Shown: positions 1-7,977, counted from the stretch's first letter. The stretch: 20,749 nt of DNA from DASTQL01 sp035761805 (GCA_035761805.1 DASTQL010000219.1:1-20749), one strand, 5' to 3'. Notes: generated by a model from the letters alone, not told the origin. Numbers and translations are program-made.

Positions 1-527
1 GGGCAGTTCGCGAGCCGGATCTCCTCGTCCTCGTGACGAGGCTCGTAGCCGTGGAGAGCCAGCACGTCGACTGCCCGCGTCAGCAGAGAGGGCGTCTCAC
101 GCTTGTCGGAGGCGGCGAGGCGTCGGCCTTGCCGCGCTGCCGCGTCGCTCACCGCCTCGTCGAGCGGCATGCCCTGCAGGAGCGACACGTCAATGGCATC
201 GGCGAGCACGTCGCCGGCCAGGTCGTACCGGCGTTCAGGCAGCGAGATCGAGAACTGCCGGGCAGAACGCCGGTACAGCTTGGACGGCCGCCCCGCACCC
301 GGACCGGTCCGGCCCGTGAGCCGCCGGAACTCCACGTCCAACAGGCCCTGCTCCGCGAGCTTGTCGAGGTGGAACTTGACCGAGTGCACCGGCATGCCGA
401 GCGCGCCGGCGGCCTGGTCCCGGCTGACCGGGTCACGCTGCGCGACGACGTACTGGTAGAGCGCGCGGCGCCCGGGATCGGCCAGGGCACCGATCCCGGC
501 AGCCTGCTCGGGGAGCCAGTCAGGCAT
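1..527 (-). CDS. ArsR/SufR-like HTH transcriptional regulator (3' end beyond the left edge)
   Basis: The reading frame starts at an ATG (527-525) and is open to the left edge, giving 175 visible residues. An AGAAGGG ribosome binding site (541-535) lies 7 nt upstream. The N-terminal ~70 residues form a winged helix: ADPGRRALYQYV, then the recognition region GMPVHSVKFHLDKLAEQGLL. A basic GRPSKLYR wing segment follows. The last visible residues read RLANC, and the next codon begins CC (Pro). In regulators of this type the segment continues as NCPFH and ends with further cysteines that can hold an Fe-S cluster, as in SufR; that part lies outside the window, so the Fe-S idea is inference. The gene is divergent from the folE operon and is probably its local regulator. 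HTH assignment is secure; the ligand is unknown. Confidence 0.8.
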   Translation of the reverse strand, partial: MPDWLPEQAAGIGALADPGRRALYQYVVAQRDPVSRDQAAGALGMPVHSVKFHLDKLAEQGLLDVEFRRLTGRTGPGAGRPSKLYRRSARQFSISLPERRYDLAGDVLADAIDVSLLQGMPLDEAVSDAAARQGRRLAASDKRETPSLLTRAVDVLALHGYEPRHEDEEIRLANC

Positions 528-548
528 CGGATCGCCCTTCTAAGAGAT

Positions 549-613
549 AGACCTATTGACGGAAGAGACCTCCCGGGTCTAACGTCTAGATCCTACTCCT
601 TTAGATCCGGAGG
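549..613 (+). promoter_or_regulatory. Divergent promoter/operator region of the regulator and folE operon, with ribosome binding site
   Basis: For the plus strand, TTGACG (556-561) and TCTAAC (578-583) are separated by 16 nt and make a reasonable -35/-10 pair. GGAGG (609-613) lies 5 nt before the ATG at 619. An inverted repeat AGACC-N5-GGTCT (566-580) sits between the two hexamers, and another AGACC lies at 549-553. A repressor bound there would block the promoter. The palindrome is short, so its role as operator is inference. Confidence 0.45.
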
Positions 614-618
614 TTGCC

Positions 619-1062
619 ATGGCCCACCCCCGCCTTCCCGTCACGGTGACCCAGGGACGCGGCGATGCGTCCCGGGAACGCCGCGCGTTCCTGCTCCTCC
701 GCACCGTGTTCACCGTCGCGCCCATCGTTGCCGGCGTGGACAAGTTCCTGGGGCTTCTCACGAACTGGGAGCAATACCTCGCGCCTTGGGTCGACGCCAT
801 CACGCCCGGCTCGGCCCACCAAGCCATGCTCGCAGTAGGGGTCGTCGAGATCCTCGCCGGTGTCCTGGTCGCCGTTCGGCCTCGTCTGGGCGCCTATGTG
901 GTGGCCGTCTGGCTGGCCGGGATCATCGTCAACCTGGTGAGCACGGGCGCCTACCTCGACGTCGCGCTGCGGGACTTCGGGCTTCTCGTCGCCGCCCTTG
1001 CGCTGGCCCAGCTCGCCGCCTCGCCTTCAGTTGCAGGAACCGCGGAGCACGACGTCCGATGA
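619..1062 (+). CDS. DoxX-like four-helix membrane protein
   Basis: The product is 147 residues with about four hydrophobic helices (roughly residues 24-45, 68-85, 89-108 and 118-134). The N-terminal part carries FLLLRTVFTVAPIVAGVDKF, a segment typical of small DoxX-like actinobacterial membrane proteins. The ATG at 619 has a strong GGAGG five bases upstream. It is the first gene of the operon, and its stop overlaps the folE start (ATGA at 1059-1062). DoxX-like proteins are usually linked to membrane redox functions, but no catalytic residues can be named here. A different small membrane family with the same topology is possible. Confidence 0.7.
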   Translation: MAHPRLPVTVTQGRGDASRERRAFLLLRTVFTVAPIVAGVDKFLGLLTNWEQYLAPWVDAITPGSAHQAMLAVGVVEILAGVLVAVRPRLGAYVVAVWLAGIIVNLVSTGAYLDVALRDFGLLVAALALAQLAASPSVAGTAEHDVR

Positions 1063-1697
1063 CTACCCAGACGACGGCGGGGGCCCCAGCCGCACTCCGT
1101 GCCGGCCGCCGACTGCGGGTCGTGGAGAACCGTGCGGGCGTCGACCTCGCCGCAGCCGAGGTCGCCGCCGCCGACATGCTCGCCGCCTTGGGCCAAGCGC
1201 TGGAGGGCGAGCACATGGCCGAGACGCCCCGGCGCATGGCACATGCCTACGCCGAGCTGCTGACCGTCACGGACTTCGACTTCACCACCTTCTCCAACGA
1301 CGAGGGCTACGACGAGCTCGTGCTGGTCGAGAACATCCCGGTCCAGTCGGTGTGCGAGCACCACATGCTGCCCTTCGCCGGTGTCGCTCACATCGGCTAC
1401 CTGCCCGCCGACCGGATCCTGGGCCTGTCGAAGTTCGCCCGGGTCGTGAGCTTCTTCAGCCATCGACCGCAGACACAGGAGCGGCTGACCAAACAGGTAG
1501 CCGAACACCTCCGGGACCGACTGGCACCGCGTGGCGTCGGCGTCGTCATCGAGGCGGAGCACACGTGCATGAGCCTTCGCGGTGTCCGAGCGATCGGCAG
1601 CACCACCGTGACGTCAGCGCTGTTCGGCGCTCTACGCGAGGACCCGTCCTCGCGGGCCGAGTTCCTCTCGTTGACCCGCAACCACCGGGAGTCGTGA
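1059..1697 (+). CDS. folE: GTP cyclohydrolase I (FolE, type IA)
   Basis: The product is 212 residues, the normal length for FolE. It catalyses conversion of GTP to 7,8-dihydroneopterin triphosphate, the entry to tetrahydrofolate and other pterins. Family signatures are intact: SVCEHHMLPF (residues 97-106), GLSKFARVVSFFSHRPQTQERLT in the middle, and AEHTCMSLRGV (166-176). The zinc ligands expected for the zinc-dependent type are present (Cys99, His102, Cys170), as is the catalytic HH pair. The ATG is chosen because it overlaps the upstream stop as ATGA and begins the conserved protein; the frame is open far upstream only because of high GC. The setting with redox and membrane genes, not folP/folB/folK, suggests a second, specialised copy; that part is inference. 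Confidence 0.95.
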   Translation: MTTQTTAGAPAALRAGRRLRVVENRAGVDLAAAEVAAADMLAALGQALEGEHMAETPRRMAHAYAELLTVTDFDFTTFSNDEGYDELVLVENIPVQSVCEHHMLPFAGVAHIGYLPADRILGLSKFARVVSFFSHRPQTQERLTKQVAEHLRDRLAPRGVGVVIEAEHTCMSLRGVRAIGSTTVTSALFGALREDPSSRAEFLSLTRNHRES

Positions 1698-2941
1698 TGG
1701 GCCAGGACCAGCGCACCTTCGTGATCGTCGGCGGAGGCCTCGCCGGCGCCAAGGCCGCCGAGACCCTGCGGGACAAGGGCTTCGGTGGACGGCTCGTCGT
1801 CTTCGCGGCCGAGCCGCACTTCCCCTACGAACGCCCGCCGCTGTCGAAGACCTACCTGAGCGGCGACGACACGCTCGAGCAGCTCTACGCGCGCCCGCCG
1901 CACTGGTACGTCGACAATGACGTGGAGCTCTTGCTCGCCTCACCGGCGACCGGCCTCGACCTGGACGCGCACACCGTCAGCAGCGGCAGTGACACGATCG
2001 GGTTCGACAAGCTCCTGGTGGCGACCGGCTCCAGCCCCCGCCGGTTACCGCTTGCAGACGACAGCGGAACGCCTGTCGCATACCTGCGCACGATCGAGGA
2101 CAGCCGACGGATTCGTGAACGGCTCCGTCCCGAGTGCCGGCTCGTCGTCGTCGGCGGAGGCTGGATCGGCCTGGAGGTTGCGGCCGCTGCACGGACCTTT
2201 GGCTCGGCCGTGACGGTCGTCGAACCACTGCAGCAGCCGCTCCTGCGCGTCCTCGGTCCCGAGCTGGCCTCGGTCTTCGCCGAACTGCACACCGGTCACG
2301 GTGTCGATCTGCGCACCGGGGCTTCCGTCGTCGGTATCGACGGCGACGGGAACCGCGCGCAGGTGTACCTCGATGACGGCGCGGTGCTGCCCGCTGACCT
2401 GGTCCTGGTCGCCATCGGCGCCCTCCCCGACACCGAGCTGGCCGAGACCGCGGGAGTCAAGACCGACGACGGCATCGTGGTCGACCAGCACCTGCAGACC
2501 TCTGCACGGGACGTGTTCGCGGCGGGAGACGTCGCTAACGCCTACCACGCGCACCTCGGTCACCACCTGAGGGTCGAGCACTGGGACAACGCCGTCGGCC
2601 AGGGGACGACGGCGGCGCTGAACATGCTGGGTGCCGACATCAGCTACTCGCGCATGCCCTACTTCTACACCGATCAGTACGACCTCGGGATGGAGTACGT
2701 CGGCCACGTCGGGCCCGACGGGTACGACGACGTGGTGATCCGCGGAGACGTCCACCGGCGGGTGTTCAGCGCCTTCTGGCTCCGCGGCAGCACGGTCCTG
2801 GCCGGGATGCACGTCAACGACTCGGACGCCATGGCCGCCATCCGCCGCATCGTGGCTGCACCCCGCGTGGACGTGACCACGCTGACGGATCCACGTGTGC
2901 CACTGGACTCGTTGGCCAGCGGTGCACCGGTGGAGGGTTAG
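1697..2941 (+). CDS. FAD-dependent NAD(P)H oxidoreductase of the ferredoxin reductase type
   Basis: The product is 414 residues. It has an N-terminal FAD-binding motif VIVGGGLAG (9-17), an internal ATG motif (109-111), a second Rossmann motif VVGGGWIGLEVA (151-162) followed by an acidic residue in VTVVE (Glu176), favouring NADH, and the FAD-contacting DVFAAGDVA (272-280). A C-terminal reductase domain (about 320-400) follows. This architecture is that of ferredoxin/rubredoxin reductases of oxygenase systems. No ferredoxin or P450 gene is adjacent, so the electron acceptor is unknown. The ATG overlaps the folE stop by one base (TGATG), so the two are translationally coupled. Confidence 0.9.
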   Translation: MGQDQRTFVIVGGGLAGAKAAETLRDKGFGGRLVVFAAEPHFPYERPPLSKTYLSGDDTLEQLYARPPHWYVDNDVELLLASPATGLDLDAHTVSSGSDTIGFDKLLVATGSSPRRLPLADDSGTPVAYLRTIEDSRRIRERLRPECRLVVVGGGWIGLEVAAAARTFGSAVTVVEPLQQPLLRVLGPELASVFAELHTGHGVDLRTGASVVGIDGDGNRAQVYLDDGAVLPADLVLVAIGALPDTELAETAGVKTDDGIVVDQHLQTSARDVFAAGDVANAYHAHLGHHLRVEHWDNAVGQGTTAALNMLGADISYSRMPYFYTDQYDLGMEYVGHVGPDGYDDVVIRGDVHRRVFSAFWLRGSTVLAGMHVNDSDAMAAIRRIVAAPRVDVTTLTDPRVPLDSLASGAPVEG

Positions 2942-2949
2942 AGACCGTC

Positions 2950-3441
2950 GTGGGCGCGGCGAGCATGAACTGGCCGGGATGGGCGGTGTTCGGGCTGCTC
3001 GCGACCACCGGGCTGACCGCGGTGATGATCGGCGCGCAGATGGCCGGCCTGACCCGGCTGGACCTGCCGCTGGTGCTCGGCGGGATCGTCACCGCCGACC
3101 CCGACCGTGCCCGCGTCGCCGGCTTCTTCCTCCACCTCGTCGTCGGGCAGGGCTTCGCACTCGGATACGCCGCCGCGTTCGCCCTGCTGCACGTGGCGAC
3201 ATGGTGGCTGGGCGCGCTGCTCGGGGCCCTGCACGCAGCGGTGGCGCTGACCGTGCTGCTGCCGCTCCTGCCCGGAGTACACCCACGCATGGCCAGCGAA
3301 CGCGCCGGACCTGCCAGCACGGCGGTCCTTGAACCCCCGGGCCTGCTGGCGCTGAACTACGGGCTCCAGACGCCGGTGATCACCCTCGCCGCGCACCTCG
3401 CCTACGGCGCTCTGCTCGGTGCCCTGCTGGGAGCCGGGTGA
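2950..3441 (+). CDS. Small four-helix membrane protein of unknown function
   Basis: The product is 163 residues with hydrophobic helices at about 9-30, 56-85, 88-106 and 139-160. The GTG at 2950 is chosen because GGAGGG (2932-2937) precedes it by 12 nt; an ATG at 2965 is the alternative. A polar loop, HPRMASERAGPAST, lies between helices three and four. The general pattern occurs in uncharacterised actinobacterial membrane proteins, but no named family can be given with confidence. The gene follows the oxidoreductase by 8 nt, and its stop overlaps the GH15 start (GTGA at 3438-3441), so it belongs to the operon. Confidence 0.7.
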   Translation: MGAASMNWPGWAVFGLLATTGLTAVMIGAQMAGLTRLDLPLVLGGIVTADPDRARVAGFFLHLVVGQGFALGYAAAFALLHVATWWLGALLGALHAAVALTVLLPLLPGVHPRMASERAGPASTAVLEPPGLLALNYGLQTPVITLAAHLAYGALLGALLGAG

Positions 3442-5237
3442 ACACGCAGCCGCCGATCGGGGACTACGGCCTGGTCGGCGACACACGCACTGCGGCGCTG
3501 ATCTCCAGCGAGGGTTCGCTGGACTGGATGTGCCTGCCGAGGTTCGACGGCGACCCGGTGTTCGGGCGTCTGGTCGGCGGACCGGAGGCCGGACGGTTCC
3601 GGATGTCCCCGGCGGGGCCGGCACGGTTGGTCGACCGCCGGTACCGACCTGACAGCGTCACCTTGGAGACGACGTGGGCCGTGTCCGGTGGGGGCAGCCT
3701 GCGCTTGAGCGAGGCCATGGTGGCGGAGGTGAGCGGCCGGCTGCTGCCGACCTCGGTCCTGGTCCGGCGCCTCGTCTCCGATCGTGACGTCGATGCGGTC
3801 ATCGAGCTCGACCCACGCCTCGGGGAACGGCATCGGCGCCCCCACGTCCGAGACCGCCACGGTCTGCTCGTCTGCGCGTGGGGGTCGCTCGCGATTGCGG
3901 CCAGCTGCGACCCGCCGATGCACCTTTCTCCCGGCGAGCCGGTGACGGTCAGGGTCCGAGCCGGCCGGCCGGTGACCGTCGTGCTCTCCGTTGCCCACCG
4001 GGAGCCGCTGATCCACGTGAACGCGGCGACCGCCTGGGACCTGGTGGTCCAGGACGAGGCTCGCTGGGTCCGGTGGACGGGCGACATCGACCGCGCGTTG
4101 CCGTTCCATGACGCAGTGGTACGTAGCCTCCTCACCCTTCGGCTGCTCACCTACTCACCGTCCGGGGCACCTGTGGCTGCCCCGACAACCTCGCTGCCCG
4201 AGGAGCCGGGAGGGATTCGGAACTGGGACTACCGGTACGCCTGGCCGCGCGACGCCAGCATCGGTGTCGCGGCGTTCCTCGGCGTCGGTAAGCAGGTGGA
4301 GGCACGCGACTTCCTCGGGTGGCTGCTACACGCGAGCCGCCTGCAGCGTCCGCGGCTGCCGGTCCTGCTCACCCTCGACGGACGGCCCGCCCCGCCAGAG
4401 CGGACCTGGGAGGGGTGGCCCGGTTACGCCTCGAGTGCGCCGGTCAGGGTCGGAAACGCGGCCTCGGCACAGCACCAGCTCGACGGCTACGGCTGGGTCG
4501 TCGACGCAGCGTGGAACGTCGTCCAGACCGGCGGAGGACTGAACTCCGAGACCTGGCGAGCGATCCGGTCGTTCGCGGGCCTCGTCGCGCGGCGCTGGCA
4601 CGAGCCGGACGCGGGGATCTGGGAACTGCGCAGCGCACCAGCGCACCTGGTGCACTCCAAGCTCATGGCCTGGCTGGCGTTGGACCGGGCCCTACGGATC
4701 GGGGACAGCCACCGGCTCACCCGCCGACGTCGGCGTGTGTGGCAAGAGGCGCGGAACGCGCTCGAAGCCGACGTCACCGCGCACGGGTTCAACCCCGACC
4801 TGGGTGCATACACCCGCAGCTACGGCTCGACCGACCTCGACGCCGCGGTTCTCGTGCTGCCGCTGCTGGGGCTGGCGGATCCGGGCTCCGACCGGGTCGT
4901 GAACACGGTCGACGCCATCAGCGAGCGGCTCAGCGCAGGGGGGCCGCTGATGTACCGGTACCCACCCGGGGACGACGGGCTGCCCGGCCGCGAGGGTGCC
5001 TTCCTGCCCTGCTCCTTCTGGCTGGTGCAGGCGTTGGCGTACACCGGCCGTCACGACGAGGCGACCAAGCTCTTCGCGGACCTGCTCAGCTACTCGTCCC
5101 CGCTGGGTCTGTACGGCGAGGAGATCGCCCCGGACACCGGCATCCACCTGGGCAACTACCCGCAGGCGTTGACCCACGCCACCCTCGTCCAGGCAGCACT
5201 CGCCTTGAAGTCGACCAGCCCGACGGCAGGCGGTTGA
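3438..5237 (+). CDS. Glycoside hydrolase family 15 protein (trehalase/glucoamylase-like)
   Basis: The product is 599 residues without a signal peptide, so it is cytoplasmic. The N-terminal beta-rich domain (about 1-220) begins with PPIGDYGLVGDTRTAAL and SLDWMCLPRFD, typical of bacterial GH15. The (alpha/alpha)6 catalytic domain follows, with the conserved RNWDYRYAWPRD (261-272). The first catalytic Glu lies in EPDAGIWELR (Glu396) and the second in GLYGEEI (561/562). GH15 members hydrolyse alpha-glucosidic bonds with inversion; actinobacterial ones include trehalases and glucoamylase-like enzymes, and substrate cannot be decided from sequence. The GTG start overlaps the upstream stop (GTGA). 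No clear terminator is visible downstream, where the convergent VOC remnant begins. Confidence 0.9.
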   Translation: MNTQPPIGDYGLVGDTRTAALISSEGSLDWMCLPRFDGDPVFGRLVGGPEAGRFRMSPAGPARLVDRRYRPDSVTLETTWAVSGGGSLRLSEAMVAEVSGRLLPTSVLVRRLVSDRDVDAVIELDPRLGERHRRPHVRDRHGLLVCAWGSLAIAASCDPPMHLSPGEPVTVRVRAGRPVTVVLSVAHREPLIHVNAATAWDLVVQDEARWVRWTGDIDRALPFHDAVVRSLLTLRLLTYSPSGAPVAAPTTSLPEEPGGIRNWDYRYAWPRDASIGVAAFLGVGKQVEARDFLGWLLHASRLQRPRLPVLLTLDGRPAPPERTWEGWPGYASSAPVRVGNAASAQHQLDGYGWVVDAAWNVVQTGGGLNSETWRAIRSFAGLVARRWHEPDAGIWELRSAPAHLVHSKLMAWLALDRALRIGDSHRLTRRRRRVWQEARNALEADVTAHGFNPDLGAYTRSYGSTDLDAAVLVLPLLGLADPGSDRVVNTVDAISERLSAGGPLMYRYPPGDDGLPGREGAFLPCSFWLVQALAYTGRHDEATKLFADLLSYSSPLGLYGEEIAPDTGIHLGNYPQALTHATLVQAALALKSTSPTAGG

Positions 5238-5249
5238 CCTCGATCTGGG

Positions 5250-5578
5250 TCAGCACTCGCCTGGTGGAGTGCCGACCAGGCGGTCGCACTCGGAGTCGAC
5301 GTGGTCGGGACCGACCTGGAGGTCGACGTGGCAGCGGTTCTTGGCCGTCTTGGGCTCGGGCACGCGTTGGAAGAACAGCCGGAGAGGCCGCGTCCGGTCT
5401 GCACGGCTGCAACGTCACGGAAGGCCGGCCGCCCATCGACCTCCACGACCTGGTCCCGGGCAAGAGCTCCCGACTCCAGGAGTCGTCCGACGAGCCTGGA
5501 GTGGTCCTCGACCTCACCGTCGACCGCCCGCGGCCAGAAGGCAGCGAGTGCGTGCGGGTCGGAGGCGTCGAACACCAT
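5250..5578 (-). pseudogene. VOC/glyoxalase-like protein remnant (2-bp frameshift and truncated 3' end)
   Basis: The frame from the ATG at 5578 encodes MVFDASDPHALAAFW and goes on through a segment (VEVDGRPAFRDVAAV) typical of a common actinobacterial VOC family. Near 5382-5390 the coding strand reads CCTCTCCGG. Removing one TC dinucleotide restores the family sequence LRLFFQRVPEPKTAKNR and then HVDLQVGPDHVDSECDRLVG. So a 2-bp duplication broke the frame. The restored frame then stops at 5252-5250, well before the usual C-terminal third with its HxWxxxxDPEGN-type motif. Two independent lesions argue for a true pseudogene rather than a read error. Confidence 0.75.
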
Positions 5579-5769
5579 CTGCGGGGTGGTCCACCCACCA
5601 GAGGCTCAGGTCGAGCGTGGCTAGCTGGTCGCGCAGGCCGGCAGTGAGCTGCTCGAGCTCTACCCCTCACGGCATGAGGAAGGGTCTCGGCCTGAGCATC
5701 ACGGTTCAGGGCTACCGCGGGCCTGCACCACGGCCCGGTGGGCGCCCGCACGTCGTGGACGACATGGAC

Positions 5770-5996
5770 GTGTTGGTGGCGCCCTCGTCGTAGGACGACA
5801 GCGATCACGCGGGCGGCGTCGATGTCCCCGTCGCCGACGAAGAACGGGTCCGCCTCCATGGCGTGCACCTGGGCCGGCACGCCATCGGGCCAGGCGGCGT
5901 GCGCACGGTGTGGCCGTCGCTGCGCAGCTCATCGGCGAAGGCGAGCACCCCGGGTGTCAGTCGCTGTGCGTGGTGGAACAGCAGTACCTCGGCCGT
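5770..5996 (-). pseudogene. Dienelactone hydrolase family remnant with two internal deletions
   Basis: Three family pieces lie in order. The N-terminus AEVLLFHHAQ...GHTVRTP (5993-5895) is followed directly, in another frame, by WPDGVPAQVHAMEADPFF...DIDAAR (about 5889-5800). Next comes SSYDEGAT (about 5800-5775), again in a shifted frame. Intact relatives have roughly 100 residues with the nucleophile motif between the first two pieces, and a stretch with the catalytic His between the last two; both are missing. At the expected start the codon is ACG (5996-5994) behind a GGAG, suggesting that ATG was also lost. The 190 bp between this remnant and the VOC remnant show nothing recognisable. The gene lies downstream of the K+ channel gene in the same direction. 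Confidence 0.75.
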
Positions 5997-6073
5997 TGCT
6001 GACTCCGTTCTCGGAATGGCATGGATCGGGAGATCCGAACACCAGAGAAGGGATCGGACAGGGCCCGCGGCGG

Positions 6074-6622
6074 TCATGAACAGTCGGGTGGCTGCGTCCC
6101 GCCTGTGGTGGCACGGCGGGCGGTCGCAGATCTCGCTGCCTGCAGGATCACGCGGACAGCAGCAGCGAGCAGCGTGAAGTTGATGACGATCTGGGCCGAG
6201 ACCAGGAACCGGGACAGGTCGGAGGTGGCGCTGATGTCGCCGAACCCCACGGTCGACATGATGACCAGGGTGAAGTACGCGGCATCCATGCGGTTGAGGG
6301 GTTCGCTGAACGCCGCAGGGTCGGCTGCGGACAACAACAGGTAGGCCCAGGCGAAGACCGCGATGAACAGCGGGACGACCAGGGCCAGGACCTCGGCGGC
6401 GCGCAGGTCGGGCCGGGGCGCCTGCCCGATCTGCCGGACGCGGACGACGACGATACCGCCGACGAGGACGAGCCCGGCAGCGAGCACGATGACGCTGGTG
6501 GTGTCCCGCGCCGAGGTGACCGGGACGGCGGCATAGACCCCGAGGATCAGCAGGGCGGATGCGACGGCACGCAGGAGCGAGGCGCGGACTGCGGCGGTGT
6601 CCCGGTGGGGTGGGTGGTTCAC
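6074..6622 (-). CDS. Potassium channel family membrane protein
   Basis: The product is 182 residues with about four transmembrane helices (14-35, 43-62, 77-98, 136-160). The pore loop between the last two contains STVGFGD (123-129), a variant of the K+ selectivity filter (TVGYGD/TVGFGD) of the Ion_trans_2 family. There is no RCK/TrkA-N domain after the pore, so gating by a fused nucleotide-binding domain is not expected. The GTG start at 6622 has GAGGAG upstream (6634-6629). The gene is divergent from the next membrane protein gene, with a 143-bp gap that shows no clear operator. Confidence 0.88.
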   Translation of the reverse strand: MNHPPHRDTAAVRASLLRAVASALLILGVYAAVPVTSARDTTSVIVLAAGLVLVGGIVVVRVRQIGQAPRPDLRAAEVLALVVPLFIAVFAWAYLLLSAADPAAFSEPLNRMDAAYFTLVIMSTVGFGDISATSDLSRFLVSAQIVINFTLLAAAVRVILQAARSATARRATTGGTQPPDCS

Positions 6623-6765
6623 GGAGTGCTCCTCGCGCCCATGATCGTGGCCCGGGGCCGGTGCCGGTCACCCGGTCGGCCGCCGAGTGGTAGGACTGGC
6701 TTGCAGGTGCTCGAGCCCGCGGCGCAGACGACACGCGATGGGTCTTGCCTCCTGGATGGGAGTCC

Positions 6766-7272
6766 GTGACGACATTGTCGACCTCGGCGTCCGAATCGCA
6801 CGCGCAGCTGGTGGCCCGCGAGTTCTCCGCAGCCGCTCTCTACATGGCGCTGGTGCTGCTGGCTGCTCTCGTTGCCGTTCCGGTGGATCGCCTGCCCGAC
6901 GATGCCGACCTCGTGGCCACGATGGCGGGAACGGCGATCGGGCTGGTCCTGGCGCACTGGCTGGCCTTCCGGCTGGCCGCACACCTCACCGCGGAGGGAG
7001 GGTTCGGCGCGGCGTCGGCGGCCCGCGAAGCCGGCGCCCAGATCACGGGTGGCCTGGCCGTGGCGCTGGTGGCCTCGGTGCCGTTCCTGGTGCTCGACGG
7101 GGAGGATGCTCTGAGCTTCACCCTCGTCCTGCTGGCCGCTCTGCCTGCGCTCACCGGATTGGCCATCGCGCGGCTGCGCGGGCGCTCGTGGGTGGAGAGC
7201 GTGATCACCGCCGGGATCGTCTTCGGGACCGCTGTTCTCGTGGTGGTGGTCAAGGTCACGCTCGGTCACTGA
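6766..7272 (+). CDS. Membrane protein of unknown function
   Basis: The product is 168 residues from the GTG at 6766, or 175 from a TTG at 6745. GGGAG (6758-6762) sits just before the GTG, which is preferred although the spacing is short. Four or five hydrophobic helices cover most of the length, ending in a strongly hydrophobic final helix (VVVVKVTLGH at the C-terminus). No catalytic or transport motif is recognised. It is divergent from the K+ channel gene, which may mean shared regulation. The coding frame has normal actinobacterial codon use, so it is likely real. Confidence 0.65.
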   Translation: MTTLSTSASESHAQLVAREFSAAALYMALVLLAALVAVPVDRLPDDADLVATMAGTAIGLVLAHWLAFRLAAHLTAEGGFGAASAAREAGAQITGGLAVALVASVPFLVLDGEDALSFTLVLLAALPALTGLAIARLRGRSWVESVITAGIVFGTAVLVVVVKVTLGH

Positions 7273-7330
7273 CGGCAGGGCGGGGGCCGACCCTGCTCAG
7301 CGCAGGCCGACGAGGAGCAGACTGTGGGGC

Positions 7331-7732
7331 GTGACGAACGCCGAGCTCGGACGTCGGTGGGCGCGAGCCTGGTCGCGTCACGACCCCGAGGCGCTGTCGG
7401 ATCTGTTCGACCCCGACGGCGAGTACGACGATGTCGCCTTCGCCGTCGTCAGTCGCGGGCCGGGCGGTGCTCGCGGATGGGCAGAGGGCTTCCTCGCTGC
7501 CTTCCCTGACCTCGTGGTCGACGTGGTCGCGGAGTTCGCCACCGATGGCGATGAGGTCGTCGAGTGGCTGATGTCCGGAACGCACCGCGGCCAGTTCGCC
7601 GGACTGTCCCCGAGCGGCCGGCGCTTCCACGTCCGCGGAGTGACCGTTCTGCGCACCCGACGGGGCCGTATCGTTCGTTGCTCGGACTACTGGGACCTCG
7701 GGACGGTGCGCCGCCAGCTGGAAGAGACCTGA
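7331..7732 (+). CDS. SnoaL-like / NTF2-fold protein (ester cyclase-like)
   Basis: The product is 133 residues with the plan of the SnoaL-like polyketide cyclase family: an N-terminal helical part (LGRRWARAWSRHDPEALSDLFDPDGEYDD), then AFPDLVVDVVAEFATDGDEVV and WLMSGTHRGQFAGLSPSGRRF, and a final strand ending RCSDYWDLGTV. The fold is used by isomerases, dehydratases and epoxide hydrolases, so the reaction cannot be given. The GTG at 7331 is the first start that preserves the family N-terminus; GAGGAG at 7312-7317 is rather far upstream (13 nt). It stands alone between unrelated genes. Confidence 0.8.
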   Translation: MTNAELGRRWARAWSRHDPEALSDLFDPDGEYDDVAFAVVSRGPGGARGWAEGFLAAFPDLVVDVVAEFATDGDEVVEWLMSGTHRGQFAGLSPSGRRFHVRGVTVLRTRRGRIVRCSDYWDLGTVRRQLEET

Positions 7733-7909
7733 CGCCGGGTCACTGTGACGGCGACCCGAACCTCCCAGGGCACGAGGAGTGCATGATCCTCGGCCCGGGG
7801 ACTGGTCACCCCGGAGTTCTGCATCCTGCGCTCGGAGGCCGAGCGAGGAACGGCGAGCTGATCCACGGGCGCACGCTCGACATGGAAGACACATCTTGCG
7901 TCGATCCTG

Positions 7910-7972
7910 TTGCGTCTACCCTTGCAGTCCTAGGTATAGTTTGCCTTGTGCTTCTAGGTAAGTGGGAGGGAG
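7910..7972 (+). promoter_or_regulatory. padR promoter with two CTAGGTA repeats (candidate autoregulatory operator)
   Basis: TTGCGT (7910-7915) and TATAGT (7935-7940) are 19 nt apart and form a plausible promoter. The heptamer CTAGGTA occurs at 7930-7936, overlapping the -10, and again at 7954-7960, just before the GGAGGGAG ribosome binding site (7965-7972). Repeats across the promoter of a PadR gene fit negative autoregulation, which is common in this family. The remaining sequence between 7733 and 7909 shows no gene or other signal. Operator function is inference. Confidence 0.5.
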
Positions 7973-7977
7973 ATCGC

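Noticed and set aside
33..1058. Upstream extension of the folE frame
   Set aside because: It is open only because of high GC; it overlaps the antisense regulator and the DoxX-like gene and carries no family sequence. The ATGA overlap at 1059 gives the true start.
2045..2812. 255-residue minus-strand frame
   Set aside because: Antisense to the ferredoxin-reductase gene, with no family motif.
5086..5880. 264-residue minus-strand frame as one gene
   Set aside because: Only the first ~30 codons match a family (dienelactone hydrolase); the rest crosses the VOC remnant and GH15 in unrelated frames.
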